Origin: Gnetum montanum
Taxonomy: Eukaryota; Streptophyta; Gnetopsida; Gnetales; Gnetaceae
Assembly: GCA_015680685.1 (NCBI GenBank)
Contig: MNCI01014205.1
Location: 436,761 to 461,615 of the forward strand
Direction: 5' to 3'
Length of the DNA: 24,855 nt
Shown in pieces: positions 7,650-18,773 of the stretch. The notes under the pieces are model-generated. The model did no database searches and was not told the origin of the DNA. It saw only the letters and a list, made by a program, of their open reading frames with translations. Position 1 is the first letter of the stretch. Every line of letters begins with the position of its first letter. The translations under genes were made by a program, and so were the position numbers.

Positions 7650-10616
7650 TACTAGTGCCCAAGTTTATGAAAAAAATAAATTACAAAATTGTGGTGTTTA
7701 GAGAGAAAATTGAACACCTTGTCAAAAAATGCTAAAGTTGCTAGAGTAGGTCACACTGTCCCTGGTGGTGATGGTTCTGATGAGCCTTCACTAGCTTCTG
7801 GTGCATGTCATTGTTATGGCGTTGATGATGGTTGCCCTACAGCAGCTATACCTTCTAGAGGTAATCAAAAAGCCTTCAACAATGCCCTCATTTTATCTTC
7901 TTTGCTTTTGATATCGTCCATTGTCCAAGCAGCTTTACCAATGTGTGCTAGAATAGGAACATCCTAAGGACATGGAAGTGTAGGAAAGAGTTCTTTCAAG
8001 ACGACAAACCAAGCAGCGAATTGCTTTCATTCGATGTCAAATGCTCTGATCGATGTCTGCAGCTGCTGGTAGTCATTCATTCATCAGGCCAAGTTCTCTG
8101 CAACCGCATGTTGTCCTTCAAAACATGTGCGAAGAACTTTGAGTTCCACATTGGCTATTTCTAGCTTTTGCTTTGTCTCTTTATGTGCTTGAAACTTGCC
8201 CTCGTATAAAGAATACGAGGTGGCCACTTATTTCTCTAGGTTTGACCACAGCCTTCCAGCTGTTAGCATTGCTAGGTTTGTATAATGGAGATTGGCTAAC
8301 TCCATGTACTCCATCATCTCTTCAATATGTAGCTCCTTAAGATGAATCTTAGCTTGGTTGTAGGCATTAATCTATCGAAGATGGGTTGCCACACCTCACC
8401 TCCTTCCTTGAGCTANCAATCTATCGAAGATGGGTTGCCACACCTCACCTCCTTCCTTGAGCTATTGGAGTGCCTGGTTCATTTTAGCCTTTGTGACTTG
8501 AATCTCTTTTTCGTTGACTTCCTTTTGCAATCCCACTTGGTTCCTATAGTGATTTTTAACTTGTTCAAACTTAAGGGCCCCATTTTTTCAAGCAACAATT
8601 TCAATTGTTGATTTTTGTCGCAAGGCTCGAACTTCCTCCATAGACAGATTACAATTTTCAGCTGCCAGTCTCCTCACATCAGTGTTTACCTTGGCTAGCT
8701 CATCTGCTATTGATGGATGAAGTTTTTCATGTATTGATTCTCCTCACCAACATTGCATAGGCGATGAACTTCTGCGGTCAACCTGACATTCTCCTGACAA
8801 ACCTCTACCAAGTCCTTGTTTAGATGGTAAGCATGAGCATTTGTTAAGGACTTGTCAAAGATTGTCGACTCTCGCTCAACTTCAACCTTCTACAGTTTGG
8901 TTTAAAGCTATCAAAAAGCTTCATCCCTAGTGAGTTCACGGTTGAGGAGGGCTGGATCAGCAAGTTGGATCCTTAATTGGGCAACTTCCATAGCCAAGCA
9001 TTGATGATCCACTTATGCCTCTTCAAGTTGCCCTCCAAGATGAGGCACTTGCCCTTGCTGAAAGCAGCTTTGATTGGGTTGTTGTAATATTATCTGGAAG
9101 ATCAAAGACATTTGGAAGTGGTAGCTCAATTCCCACCAGTTGGTCTAACAACTCTTCATATTGGGCTGCGTTGATCTTGCTACGTGAAGTTCCTGCAAAC
9201 ATCTATACATCTTCAAGTCCATGTACATCTGGTACAAGTGTCGTAGGTGCATTAAGTGCCATAGCGATTTTTTCAACAACCACTTCAACTGCAACTTCTT
9301 GTCCCTAGTGTTGCATTACCAGGATAGTTTCCCCCTCACCATCGTCCAAGCACACTGAAAAAGTAGTAGCATTTCTTGAAATTTTAGGAAATAACTGTTG
9401 GGTGGACACCATTACCTCTCATACACTGGGATCTGTTCTAACAGGCACTTGTGCTTGGGCCAAAAAAAATATTGGCCCTACTCTCTCTAGCAGACTCACT
9501 GATCGAGCCACTTGCTCAAGATAGCTCATCGTAAGACAATAGACTGAAGGATCTTCTCCTCCACCAGTTCCTACTGATTACTCTTGTTGGCTTAAGAGCG
9601 ATTGTCAGATCTCGCGTATGTGTTCTGTATAGTGGAGGTGGTTGCTACTCTTCCTTGAGTCGTGTTGTGGCTAGAGTCTTGTCCTTCATCATCTCTCACC
9701 ACAAGGCTATGGGGGTGTGACGAAGTGTGTCATTGGTGTATCATGCTATCCTTGCCCATTTACACAATTTTTTGATTAGGTAGGGAAAGTGAAGAGCTCT
9801 GCTTCCACGTTTATTCTTGGAAAATCTCTTTTCAATCTCCAAGAAAAGTAACTATGGAAGGTTGATGGGAAACTTTCCGCTTAGAGCAGCACATGCATGA
9901 GCAAAGAAGGCTACGATCTTGCTGGGTCTTACCATTGGATTCAAATAGTAAGACATGATTTTTGAATAAACCCTCTCTGTGGTGGTTAGGGTGCAAAACT
10001 CCTTGCGTTCTACCCCATAGCACTGCTTAATCCACTCCCCTTTTACCTCAAGGTCTGCTTGTTTAGGAATCTCCACCACATCAACTCCGATCTTTGGCAA
10101 CTCCAAAGCTGATGCAATTTCTTTGGCAGAGTATGAGACATGAATGTCTTTGATTCTTACTCTAGACCCCAGTTGCTGATTTGTCTAGAAGAGGTAAGTT
10201 TCGCCTAGGTACCATTCACCATTGGAGGTGATGATTGGCCACATAGGAGAATTTTGCAATTGGGTTTTGACTTCCTCTGGTGCATTCTCTAGAAATAGTC
10301 CAAAGTTCAACTACTAAAGGACCATTCATTGTAACTCCCTTGGCTTAATAGCGTCAATACAAGCTTGGGTCAAGGTGACCTCAAGCCGTGGCACTATCAC
10401 AGGAGTCTTATCCCTTTGCGATTGTTCGCCAAGGACATCCACTTCAGGAATCTGATGAACAGATTCCATGTCAGGTTCTTCGCGGAGGGGGCTAGTTGCA
10501 TGTGAGCCCTCCACATGCTCTGGAGGTTGTGTGCCTCATCCTCTTCCTATTCTCGGTTGCTTGTCCCTTGGTTGGGATGATCCTTCTTCCCTTGGATGCC
10601 TCAGTTTGGGTGCCAT
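7650..10616 (-). pseudogene. Accessory ORF downstream of integrase (plant-transposon-protein-like domain plus coiled coil), degenerate
   Basis: A minus-strand ATG at 10616 opens a basic MAPKLRHPREEG N-terminus, and one frame can be followed to about 9850 despite stops at codons 27 and 97. Between about residues 100 and 260 is a folded-looking region with QLGSRVRIKDIHVSYSAKEI, LELPKIGVDVVEI, YSKIMSYYLNP and KIVAFFAHACAALSGKFPIN. Its layout resembles the 'putative plant transposon protein' domain of Athila/Tat accessory ORFs; that match is from memory and needs a profile search. Further on, 8465-8705 encodes heptad-like, Glu/Lys/Gln-rich sequence (LAKVNTDVRRLAAENCN, VNEKEIQVTKAKMNQAL), probably coiled coil. 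The end near 7650 is approximate. The position corresponds to the env-like ORF of Athila, but no signal peptide or membrane segment is evident. No function is assigned. Confidence 0.62.
8369..8464. repeat. 47-bp exact tandem duplication around an N
   Basis: The 47 bases at 8369-8415 recur identically at 8418-8464, separated only by N and C at 8416-8417. The duplication lies in the accessory ORF. An N between two identical contig ends is the signature of an unmerged overlap, so this is probably an assembly artefact. Confidence 0.88.
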
Positions 10617-10866
10617 CTGTAGTCACAGCATAACCATCAATTAAAATGTGTGTATAAGTTGTTGAAAATGGTAATCATACACCTTCTTATTTTGACCAAG
10701 CTATGACAATGGCATGTGCATCCTATTAGGTTCCCCGGAGTATAATTGAGGGGTTAGAAAAAAAATAAGACATGAGTTGCAATTTATAGTATTATTTTTG
10801 TTTTTCCTTGTTTGTCCCCTGATAGGTGTTAAGTCTTTGATAATTATAGACCTCACGTCCCCCACC
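10617..10866 (-). other. Noncoding stretch before the accessory ORF
   Basis: AT-rich sequence between the accessory ORF start and the N at 10867. It has no ORF, repeat or motif that I recognise. It would be the leader of the accessory ORF if that was made from a spliced or subgenomic RNA, but no splice site is claimed. Confidence 0.4.
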
Positions 10867-10867
10867 N

Positions 10868-10965
10868 GGTATATATAGCATTTTTGTCATGCATCAACGA
10901 GGTGGTGTAGACGAGGCTACGTAAATGTAGGTGGATGTGTATACGGGGCCTAGTTGACGTAGTTA
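10868..10965 (-). repeat. U3-like LTR fragment inside element 2
   Basis: It starts right after the N at 10867. A minus-strand TATATATA is followed (in the U3 direction) by words matching element 2 U3: ATCAACGAGG, TAGACGAGGCTACGT and GGCCTAGTTGACGTA. The last corresponds to GGCCCAGTTGACGTA at the LTR. Orientation matches the host element. It is either a truncated LTR insertion or LTR sequence misplaced at an assembly seam. Confidence 0.55.
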
Positions 10966-11732
10966 TGCTTTGATTGTTGACCTGCATTGACCGTTGAAGA
11001 AAAAGTCCAAAGCTATGAATTGGAGCACAACATGGGGGTGATTCGAGGTTTCAAAGACCAAAGAATAGTATGAGTGAAAGAGGAAGGAAGATTGTAATTA
11101 GAAAAAGAGTTAGAATGAGGAGAATCTCATAGTATGGAACTTTGTGGATGAGGGACTATGCGATGGTTAGCACAAAAATAATCAACCAATCATATCAAGG
11201 GAATAAGAAATTAACAAGCGAAACTAACGGATATGCAAGTGGGTCCTCCCCATAGCAGGCAGTAGCCTTAGTAGCCCTTGCATATTGTCAACATAGGAGT
11301 CTGTGGACCCCATAGTTAATTAATGGTGACCACGAGTTAATACCCAAAACCATAAGAATTAGAAGTTCCAGCAGAGCACGATAGACACTTAAGACATAGA
11401 ACCAATAGTGAGGTGAATAAGCGGAAGCAAAGGATGAAGAGAGGAGGGAATGAGATGGAATTCCTAATTTTGGGCACATGAAATCCCTTGTGAAGTGTGT
11501 AATTAAGTGACTCAATAGGATTCGTCCTTAGTCCAAACCCAAAACCAACTAGGTGTAGTGACATCGTAGCAACATTTAAAGACTAGTCCATCCCCTTAGG
11601 GCACAAGAATGCTCTCACAAAGAACGACCACTCCAACATGAGTGAGTGAGAGGAAATGAAAAAGGGTTGAGTCAGAGGGGACAAAGCAAGTCCCATAACA
11701 AGTACGTGTAGCCCATTAAAGGCGATCTAAGG

Positions 11733-11881
11733 GGTGTGCTTTGAAATCCCATGTGTTTGTTTTTTTTTTCTAGGAACCACACCATGCAAAGACCCATGAA
11801 TTTTTGCATGTATTTGGCCAATGGATGTGCTTTGATTCCTCTTTTTTTTTTTTAGTGATGAGGACCACACCTTGCAAGGAC
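11733..11881. repeat. Diverged tandem duplication with poly-T
   Basis: Copy one (11733-11793) and copy two (11824-11881) share GTGCTTTGA, a run of about ten T, then GGAACCACACCATGCAA versus GGACCACACCTTGCAA. Element 1 has only a single copy (about 2084-2145), so the duplication arose in the element 2 lineage. Confidence 0.65.
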
Positions 11882-12316
11882 AAATTTCCAAGTAACTTCC
11901 GGTTAGTAGAGGATATGGAGTCGTAAGAAGTCTGCGAGGACACACACTTGCATACAAGGGAATAGAAAAGTAAGAAGAATGTTGCATTCCCATTGAAGTC
12001 AAACCCTGTTCAAACCGTTGGGTCCTTCTCAAGTTTGGAAACTATGCAAGTTGTGAATTAATTAAAGTTGTATGTAATTGAAAGGGAGTGCATGTTTCCA
12101 AAAGAAGAAAAACCATGGAGTGGGTGGATGGGTGGATGACATGGACTCACGGCTTGTTACATGAAATGAGAATTTAACATGACCACTTAGAACAACAATG
12201 CGAAGGTGGGAGCTAGATATATTAGGTGGACCATAGCATGTAACCCATCGCAAAGAGAAACAACCACACCAATACATCTTGCAACAATAAGACAACATAT
12301 TAATGAAAAGTATAAA

Positions 12317-12369
12317 ACAAACAAACAAACAAATATATATATAAACAAATAAATAGATAAGTAAATAAA
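12317..12369. repeat. Low-complexity CAAA/TA/AAAT repeat
   Basis: CAAA units followed by TATATATA and then AAATAGAT-like units. It explains the apparent membrane-like peptide read from the minus strand, which should not be taken as an env protein. Confidence 0.8.
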
Positions 12370-12599
12370 GAGAAAAAAAACAAAAAAAAGAGTGTAAAAC
12401 AAAAACTTGCAAAAAAAAACTGAGGGGCTAGTAGAATTGGTTAGCATGGAAGGTGGTCTCCCCCACGACTAAGTTGAGAGGAGGAGATCCAAAAAATGGA
12501 ACGAGGTTGGCTGTGTGATGAGAGGGTAGTGGCACTTGTTCATTGGAGTTCATGGAATAGTTTTAATTGTTGTGTATTAACTAATTGTGTTTTTGTGGG

Positions 12600-13900
12600 A
12601 TCCTCAAGTTTGTGTATAAGCAAGGCCCTATATGGAAAGGTTTCAGAAAAAATATAAGGTCCCTCCCATAGTGTTTGAAACTTAGTATGTTACAGTACAT
12701 GTGTGGGTTCCAGGAGAGTACCTTATCTCCACGTTAAAACATTACTTTTTGAATCCTAAGATCATGATGTTTTTTATTATAGGCCTTGTGGATTTCATTC
12801 GATGATAGGGCTACTAATCGATTCTCATCTAGCACATTCAAGTTGATGAGTCGTTCTCGTTGTGCTAGTGATAAGTCAAGACCCAAGTCACTGGCAGTAG
12901 ATAGTATTCAGAGTTCTACCTGAATTGGAAGTTTTGATAGTTTCCTGTACACTAACTCGTAAGGAGAGTAGCCTATAGGAAGTTTCCACATAGAGTGATA
13001 GGCCCAAAGGGCATCGTTAAGTTTTGTGCTCCAATCCTTCCTATATTTGCTAATGGTCCTAGTTAGGATCCTTGTAATCTTCCTATTTGTGACTTCATCT
13101 TGCCCGTTGGCTCGGGGGTGATAAGGTGTTGTAAATTTATGTTCGACCCCTAAGTGTTGCATAAGTTTACGAAAAGCAGTGCCTGTGAAGTGAGTTCTGT
13201 TGTCTAAAATAAGTGCATGTGGCACCCCAAACCTATTCACGATTTGTTGTTGGACAAACCATATGGGTGTGTTTGAGGAACAATCGGTGATAGCTACTGC
13301 CTCCACCCACTTAGTACAGTAGTCTATAGTGACGATGATGTATGCCTTCCTGTTGGACATGGGTGTGATGGGACCCATGAAGTCGATGCCCCAAATATCG
13401 AAGGGTTCTAGTGGCTGGATCCACTGTTGGGGTCCCTCCATTTGTGTAGTCATCCCACCATCTCTCTGACATTGTTTGTAGGAGAGGGTGAACCATTACA
13501 CATCTCTAAAGAGTGTAGGCCAGTAATATCATGTAGGTAGGATCTTAATGGTCGCGCGTCATCTAGCATAGTGGCCCCCACAAGGGTCCTCGTGAGCATC
13601 CTAGAGGACTCGTAGTGTATCCACATCAGGGCCGCACCATCGAACCAAGTCATTCGCACACACCTTATAAAGGTGTCCATTGATTTCCATGAAGTGCTTG
13701 CCCTTGTGAAGAAACTGTTGTTTCTTCCGATGATCCCACTCTTTTGGTAATTCTTTTGTTGAGAGATAAGTGAGGATGTCATTGAACCACGTTGATCTGA
13801 TGGGCATCTCCTTATCGATTATGCCTGCGAAGAGGAGTTTGTCTAAAAATTTATCAGAGAGTGGCTCCTCCTCCTCTACGCCATCCCATTGTAACCGAGA
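12600..13900 (-). pseudogene. pol: Integrase domain of element 2 pol
   Basis: On the minus strand, an N-terminal segment (HYAR, ITGLHSLEM, YKQCQRDGG region, about 13450-13600) is the remnant of the HHCC zinc-binding module, with a frameshift near 13600 and a lost cysteine. The catalytic core (13453-12908) is the longest intact stretch, 181 codons. It includes WGIDFMGPIT (first Asp), ILDNRTHFTG (second Asp; the family usually has DNGTHF) and GQDEVTNRKI (Glu), so the DDE triad is still visible. Downstream, LDLSLAQRERLINLN matches the post-core helix of Athila integrases. A C-terminal GPY/F-like part to about 12600 is eroded. The enzyme would have joined element DNA to host DNA, leaving 5-bp duplications. 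Confidence 0.88.
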
Positions 13901-14340
13901 TAAGTGGTCAGCAACCACATTCTCAGTTCCCTTCCTGTCTACCATAGTAAGGTCAAATTCCTAAAGGATCACAAGCCACCGTATGATATGGGGACTTGCC
14001 ATTGGTTTGTTCATTAGGAACCAAATGGCACTATGATCAGTATGTACAAACACCTTGTACCCGAGCACATAGTGTCAAAATTTTTCCAAGGTGAACACCA
14101 CCACCATTAATTCCTTTCGATGGTGGTGTAGTTGAGCTAAGCACCCACAATGCTTTGGCTTGCATAGTAGATATAATATGGGCATCTCTGGTCATCCAAC
14201 TATGTAAGCACGGCTCCTAATGCATAATTAGATGCATCCGTCATGATATGAAAAGGTCTGGACTAGTCAGGTGCCCATAGAATTGGAGTTTCTACAAGTT
14301 TCTATTTCAGTGTTTGGAATGTGGATTCGCATTCCCTGGT
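13901..14340 (-). pseudogene. pol: RNase H domain of element 2 pol
   Basis: It directly follows RT on the minus strand. HIMTDASNYALGAVL (about 14210-14250) carries the first catalytic aspartate. LNYTIE downstream is the decayed active-site Glu region, and RKGTENVVADHLSRL (about 13890-13935) is the characteristic domain end leading to integrase. Several stops lie between. It would have removed the RNA strand during reverse transcription. Confidence 0.8.
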
Positions 14341-15330
14341 CTAAACAAACGGAGCATCTTTCTTTGTGAGTTCCACCAACGGCTTGGTGATCTTCAACAA
14401 ATTCTCGATGAAGCATCGGTAATAAGCAGTGTGGCCAAGGAATGACCAAACATCTTTTACAGTACTTGGTTGACTAGTGATTCCTTGGACGACCCTAATT
14501 TTTTCAGGATCTACACTAATCCTTGCTTGTGAAATGTGGTGCCATAGAATAATACCCTCTTGGACCATTAAGTGGCTTTTTTGCCAGTTGAGCCATAAAT
14601 TTGTTTCCACATATCTTTTTAAAACTTGCTCAAGGTGGTCTAAGGCTTGTTCAAATGTTGCTCCATAGGTAGAGAAGTCATCCATGAAGAATTCTACTCC
14701 ATTGCCAATTTATTGCTAAAAGATGCTGAGGACAAGGCGTTGGAAGGTTGCAAGAGCATTACACAGGCCAAAGGGCATCTTCTTATATGCGAAAGTCAAC
14801 CAAAGACTTGTAAATGTTATTTTGGCCTAGTCTTCGGGTGCGATTTGGATTTGGTTATAACCACTATAACCATCCAAAAAGCTATAGTAACAATGCCTGG
14901 CAATAGTATCCAACACTTGATCCATAAATGGAAGTGGGAAGTGATAGTTGAAGGTCGCCATGTTTAGTAGTTGGAAATCTATACAAAACCTCCATTTTCC
15001 ATCCTTCTTTGGCACAATAATGAGTGGCTTGATCCATTCACTATCTGCAATAAAATAGATGAACCTCATCTTCAAAAACTGTTCAATTGCATCCTTAACA
15101 ACTTGCTTTAGTTTGGGGTTCAACCATCTTTATGGTTGTCATCGTGGCTTCATGGAGGAGTCGATATCGGTCCAATGTTGGCATACCGTAGGGTCAACTC
15201 CCATCAATTCATGATATGACCATGCAAAAGCAGCCATCCATTTGTTTCCCATTTTCAGCAATTTCCTCTTTTTCTCAGGAGCAAGAGTGGCATTGATGAT
15301 TATCAGCTTGCCATTTTGCAAGAATGCATA
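14341..15330 (-). pseudogene. pol: Reverse transcriptase domain of element 2 pol
   Basis: Minus-strand blocks are in the correct order. They are AFAWSYHELMGVDP (entry block, about 15200), NPKLKQVVKDAIEQF, PLIIVPKKDGKWRFCIDF, HFPLPFMDQVLD, FLDGYSGYNQIQIAPED (first catalytic Asp), MPFGLCNALATFQR (about 14750), FMDDFSTYG (second catalytic pair, about 14680), LNWQKSHLMVQEGIILWHHI and WSFLGHTAYYRCFI. A stop near 15139 and a frame change plus stops between about 14690 and 14827 disable it. The LNW.K..MVQEG.ILWH.IS block is typical of Athila-type RT. Short plus-strand reading frames over this region are shadows. Confidence 0.92.
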
Positions 15331-16050
15331 TTCCAGATTGGCCGGTCAGGTTTTTAGTTCCAAGGGCTCCTGTCAAAAGCTTTAAGGGATCTGTATCTTT
15401 CCCCAATCATCACTATCATCAACAGCAGAGACTTGTTGATGGACCTTTTCCAATTCATTCATGCTTTTCATATAGGCACATACAAGGCCCTCAGATGGTT
15501 CCATGCATAAAGTGCTGCTATCAAAGTTAGTGATCAGCCACTGGGTGCCTTTTTGATTCGTGGCTGTTGTGTACAAGCATCGTTGAACTTGGGATTCTTC
15601 GGCACACCGACTGCATGCTTGAATAGATGTTCTCTTAGCGGACCAAAGTTGTTGCACACAATTGCACCCTAAGTCATTGTACGCGATGCATGGAACATGC
15701 TTCTTCTTGATCTTCCCAAAAGGATTTTCTTTTGAAATTTCAAAGGAAAGATCTTGAAGTCCTAATCATGTGTCCACCGTGCTGAGCCAAGCTCTTCCTA
15801 TTATGATTAGGAAATTCCCCTTGCAATTGTCAACTTGGATGACCAGGAAGTCAGCAGGATAGGACCACCCACAAATAGTGGTCACGATATCTTCTACTAA
15901 TCCCAAGGGGATAGTTATGGATTAGTCCGTCAACTCGATTTGAATGTTGCTTTTCTTCATCGGGGGTAGGTTCCAAGTCTTGTACATATTGTGTGAAATA
16001 AAATTGAAACCTAACCCCAAATCCAAGAGAGCTTTGCATGGCTCGTGTCC
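15331..16050 (-). pseudogene. pol: Protease domain and linker of element 2 pol
   Basis: On the minus strand, CKALLDLGLGFNFIS (about 16010-16045) corresponds to the ALxDLGASINLMP active-site block of Athila-like aspartic proteases, with the catalytic Asp in DLG. ITIPLGLVEDIVTTI and PADFLVIQVDNC follow, then IIIGRAWLST (about 15800), matching the LILGRPFLAT block. The remaining 400 bases to RT encode a poorly conserved linker. At least two stops lie in the protease. It would have cut Gag-Pol into mature parts. Confidence 0.8.
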
Positions 16051-16299
16051 TACCACTTGAAGGTATATGAGGGGACTCCCCAGATCAGTCAATTTCTAAG
16101 GGAGATGACCTACCTTTATCTAATCTATTACAGCATGTGTGAGCATGACGGTTTGTATTGTGGAAGGTGTTTGGCTTCAAGGGTGCTTGAAGGGTTGAAT
16201 AGTGGAGGCCATTGGAGGTTCAGAGGCACTGGCCACAAGTGAATGTGAGGGTATGTTAGGGATATTAGGCCAGAAGAAAGGGTGTTTCCATGGTTTTGA

Positions 16300-18627
16300 T
16301 TCTGGTCCACTTAGCTAAGATGCCGGTTGTAGGTTGATAGTCCTCGTGGCATTGCATTGTTATGGCTGTGGTGGTATCTCGCCCTGCATAGGTGGAGTAG
16401 GAGGTAGCTGAGTGAGGGGTTGATGAGTAGGGATGGAAGGAGAAGGTGATGAAGGATAGTATATATGTGGGTTATCCCCCCGAGGTGATGGAGACTATGT
16501 TTGAAAGTATTCCGAGGGGTGGTAATGAGTTTGAAATGTTGCATGACTAGAAGAGTCCCGTGGGGAGACTCATTGCTAAACGTAGTACCCATAAGGATCT
16601 GGCTATTAGTAAGGGTACTGCTACCTTGGAGGTGGTATCCCCCACGATTGAGGATGTTGCCATTGCTAATAATACTCATAGGGTTGCGGTGGCGCTCCAC
16701 TTGGATAATATCCTTGTGGCTAGTGGAACTGCCTAGGATTACCTTGTGGATAAGGCAATCTTCGAGGTGTTTGCCTTTTTGCCAAACAAGGGTTCAATGC
16801 ATACACCCCAGCCTCTTGTAGATGTGAAACCACCGGGTAACACCCCTTAGGATGGTTGTACTGGCATATGTCACATCCATCATTCTCCTCTATGTCAGAG
16901 TCTACAACCCGTTCTACCGCAACAACTTTGCCCTTACCTTTATGGTAGGCATGTTGAGCTTCTCTTCTCCTTTGCCAATCTCTCTCATTACTTTGCTCTT
17001 TGGATTCCTCTACGATTTTTAGGACACTTTGGAACCTTTCATCCAAAGAGTCCAACATCTTGTCAACCTTGGCCAAAATTTCAAAGGCAAATTTTTGTAT
17101 GGGCAAGGTTTTTTGATTCATCACTGCATCCAGTGGTGATTCTTCCTCCTCTTCACAAAATCAGACTTCCTTCCTTCAAATGGAAGAGTCTTGATTATAC
17201 TCTTCTACACTCTCTATTTTCCTTAATTCCCCTTCATCTTTGGCCACCTACTCAATGAGACACTGCAATTGATGGACCCTTAATTCAGATAGCCATTCCT
17301 GAGCGTAAACGCCCAGGGTCTTTCTTGTTTCAAAGTGGAGCCCATCTATGATATGGCGGAGCTATTCCCATTGAGAGTAGCCATGACCATGGCATTGGTG
17401 TAACAATGAGTAATATCTGCCCATGGCTACATCCAAGGGTTCATGAGCACCCTGTTTCCACCCTTGGATCTATCATCTCAGGTTAGCCACTCTGGAGTAG
17501 GTTTGATACTTATCATTGAAAATTTCCAGCATTGTACTCCTTCTCCTGATTGATTCTGGCTCCAAAGACCAATACCAACTTTCTACTCCCTTGATGAGTA
17601 TTTGGGGGAATAACTTGATTTTTTTCCAATCATTATCTATGTTTTATAGGGTACAAGCATCATGGAATGCTTGCAAGTGAGTCTATGGATCACAATTGTA
17701 TCCCCCTTCAAATTTGGGGATATTGTTCATGTCAAGGTGCTTGATCCGACTATCTTTTAGGTGCCTACTAGGTATTTGAATCGGCTTGGCTATGTTAAGC
17801 ATGCTTTGAGGAGCCTGCAGTGGTTCATCCAAGCCATAGTCTTGTTGTTGGCCATGACGTCTATGACGATTTCAACTACCTCTCCTTTCTTGACGGTGAG
17901 ACTCACGTGATTAGTCTTTGTGATCCCGTTGGTCTTTTTGATTGCCATCACCCTGATCCTTCCTACTACGGTTGCAATCGGATTCAGAACTTGGTGAAGA
18001 CAAGGTGGAATGAGAAGATGGAGAAGAGGGAGGAGAACTACCATCGCCTCAATGTCGATCTCCTTCTCTACTTTGATGACAATCCCTATCTTCATGTCCA
18101 TCTTTCCCTTTCCCACAATCTTTCTTGCGCGATCCTTCATCATCCTGGTGCTTCCAGTCACTTGATCATTTACTTTGGTTGATGGACTGGATTATCTAAT
18201 GCATCAAAGGAGGTTTGTCCAAATGGGAATCATGAAAAAAAGGTTCCTCATTGTCATGCAGGTCCTGCAAGAACAAAGGGTTACTGAATTATTTCCCCTT
18301 TAAGTGTTCATGGCATTCCGCCTGTTGCCAATACTACGCACATTATGCCTCAGTTGGATGATAATATCGATAGTCGTGATCCTCTATTATGTATTCTACA
18401 TCGCGGTCCTGAATGCCTAGTCTAGTAAGATTTTGAAGTAGCATTCCAAGAACCAATCAACCAGGAGGTAATATGATGTTACTCTCCATGTCCCACCATC
18501 GCAGGTGCTCATCCTGATGTAGGATAAAGGTGAAGTTGGGGATATACTTGTCTAGATGTGCATATACCACCTGACACTCCTACGACACTGGTGGATTGGT
18601 TCTATCTCACCTGTGAGAAGAAGACAT
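16300..18627 (-). pseudogene. gag: Degenerate gag of element 2
   Basis: The minus-strand ATG at 18627 lies about 165 bp inside the 5' LTR and starts MSSSH. An N-terminal region follows (to about 18200), then a Ser/Arg/Asp-rich charged linker (about 17800-18150). The gag core (about 17300-17760) has MNNIPKFEGGYN, HLQAFHDACTL and KKIKLFPQILIKG. The C-terminal part (17124-16720) has a DERFQSVLKIVEE helix and a CDICQYNHPKGCYP finger followed by GVYALNP, the layout of Athila nucleocapsid. A Pro/Tyr/Ser-rich tail runs to about 16300. Stops are frequent. A 120-codon plus-strand frame at 17820-18182 is an antisense shadow of the charged linker. Confidence 0.82.
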
Positions 18628-18773
18628 TTTTGATATTAGATAACAACTCAACAGGTGTGCCTTATTCTTTTACTTAAATTGCCTAGCGTGCATAGATTTC
18701 ACTATCCTGGGTCCATTCCAATGAAGTGAATGATGATCTTGTTAAGACTAGATAGTGCATGTAAGACTAACAG

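Larger units (their letters stand above)
11228..12475 (-). other. Noncoding module shared with element 1
   Basis: Counterpart of 1689-2770, with the same ordered blocks and no persuasive coding capacity. The minus-strand frames here encode runs of hydrophobic residues from AT-rich repeats and look accidental. The module closes with CCCCCACGACTAAG, close to the polypurine tract of the 3' end. It lies between integrase and the accessory ORF. Confidence 0.7.

Noticed and set aside
9015-9308. 97-codon plus-strand frame and similar ones at 7689-7967 and 8342-8611
   Set aside because: They oppose the accessory ORF; the minus strand gives the coherent coiled-coil and domain-like sequence.
12062-12447. 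Hydrophobic minus-strand frames resembling membrane segments, possible env
   Set aside because: The hydrophobic runs come from CAAA/TA/AAAT simple repeat and lie in a noncoding module shared with element 1.
17820-18182. 120-codon plus-strand frame in gag region
   Set aside because: It is antisense to the Ser/Arg/Asp-rich gag linker; low-complexity codons keep the opposite strand open.
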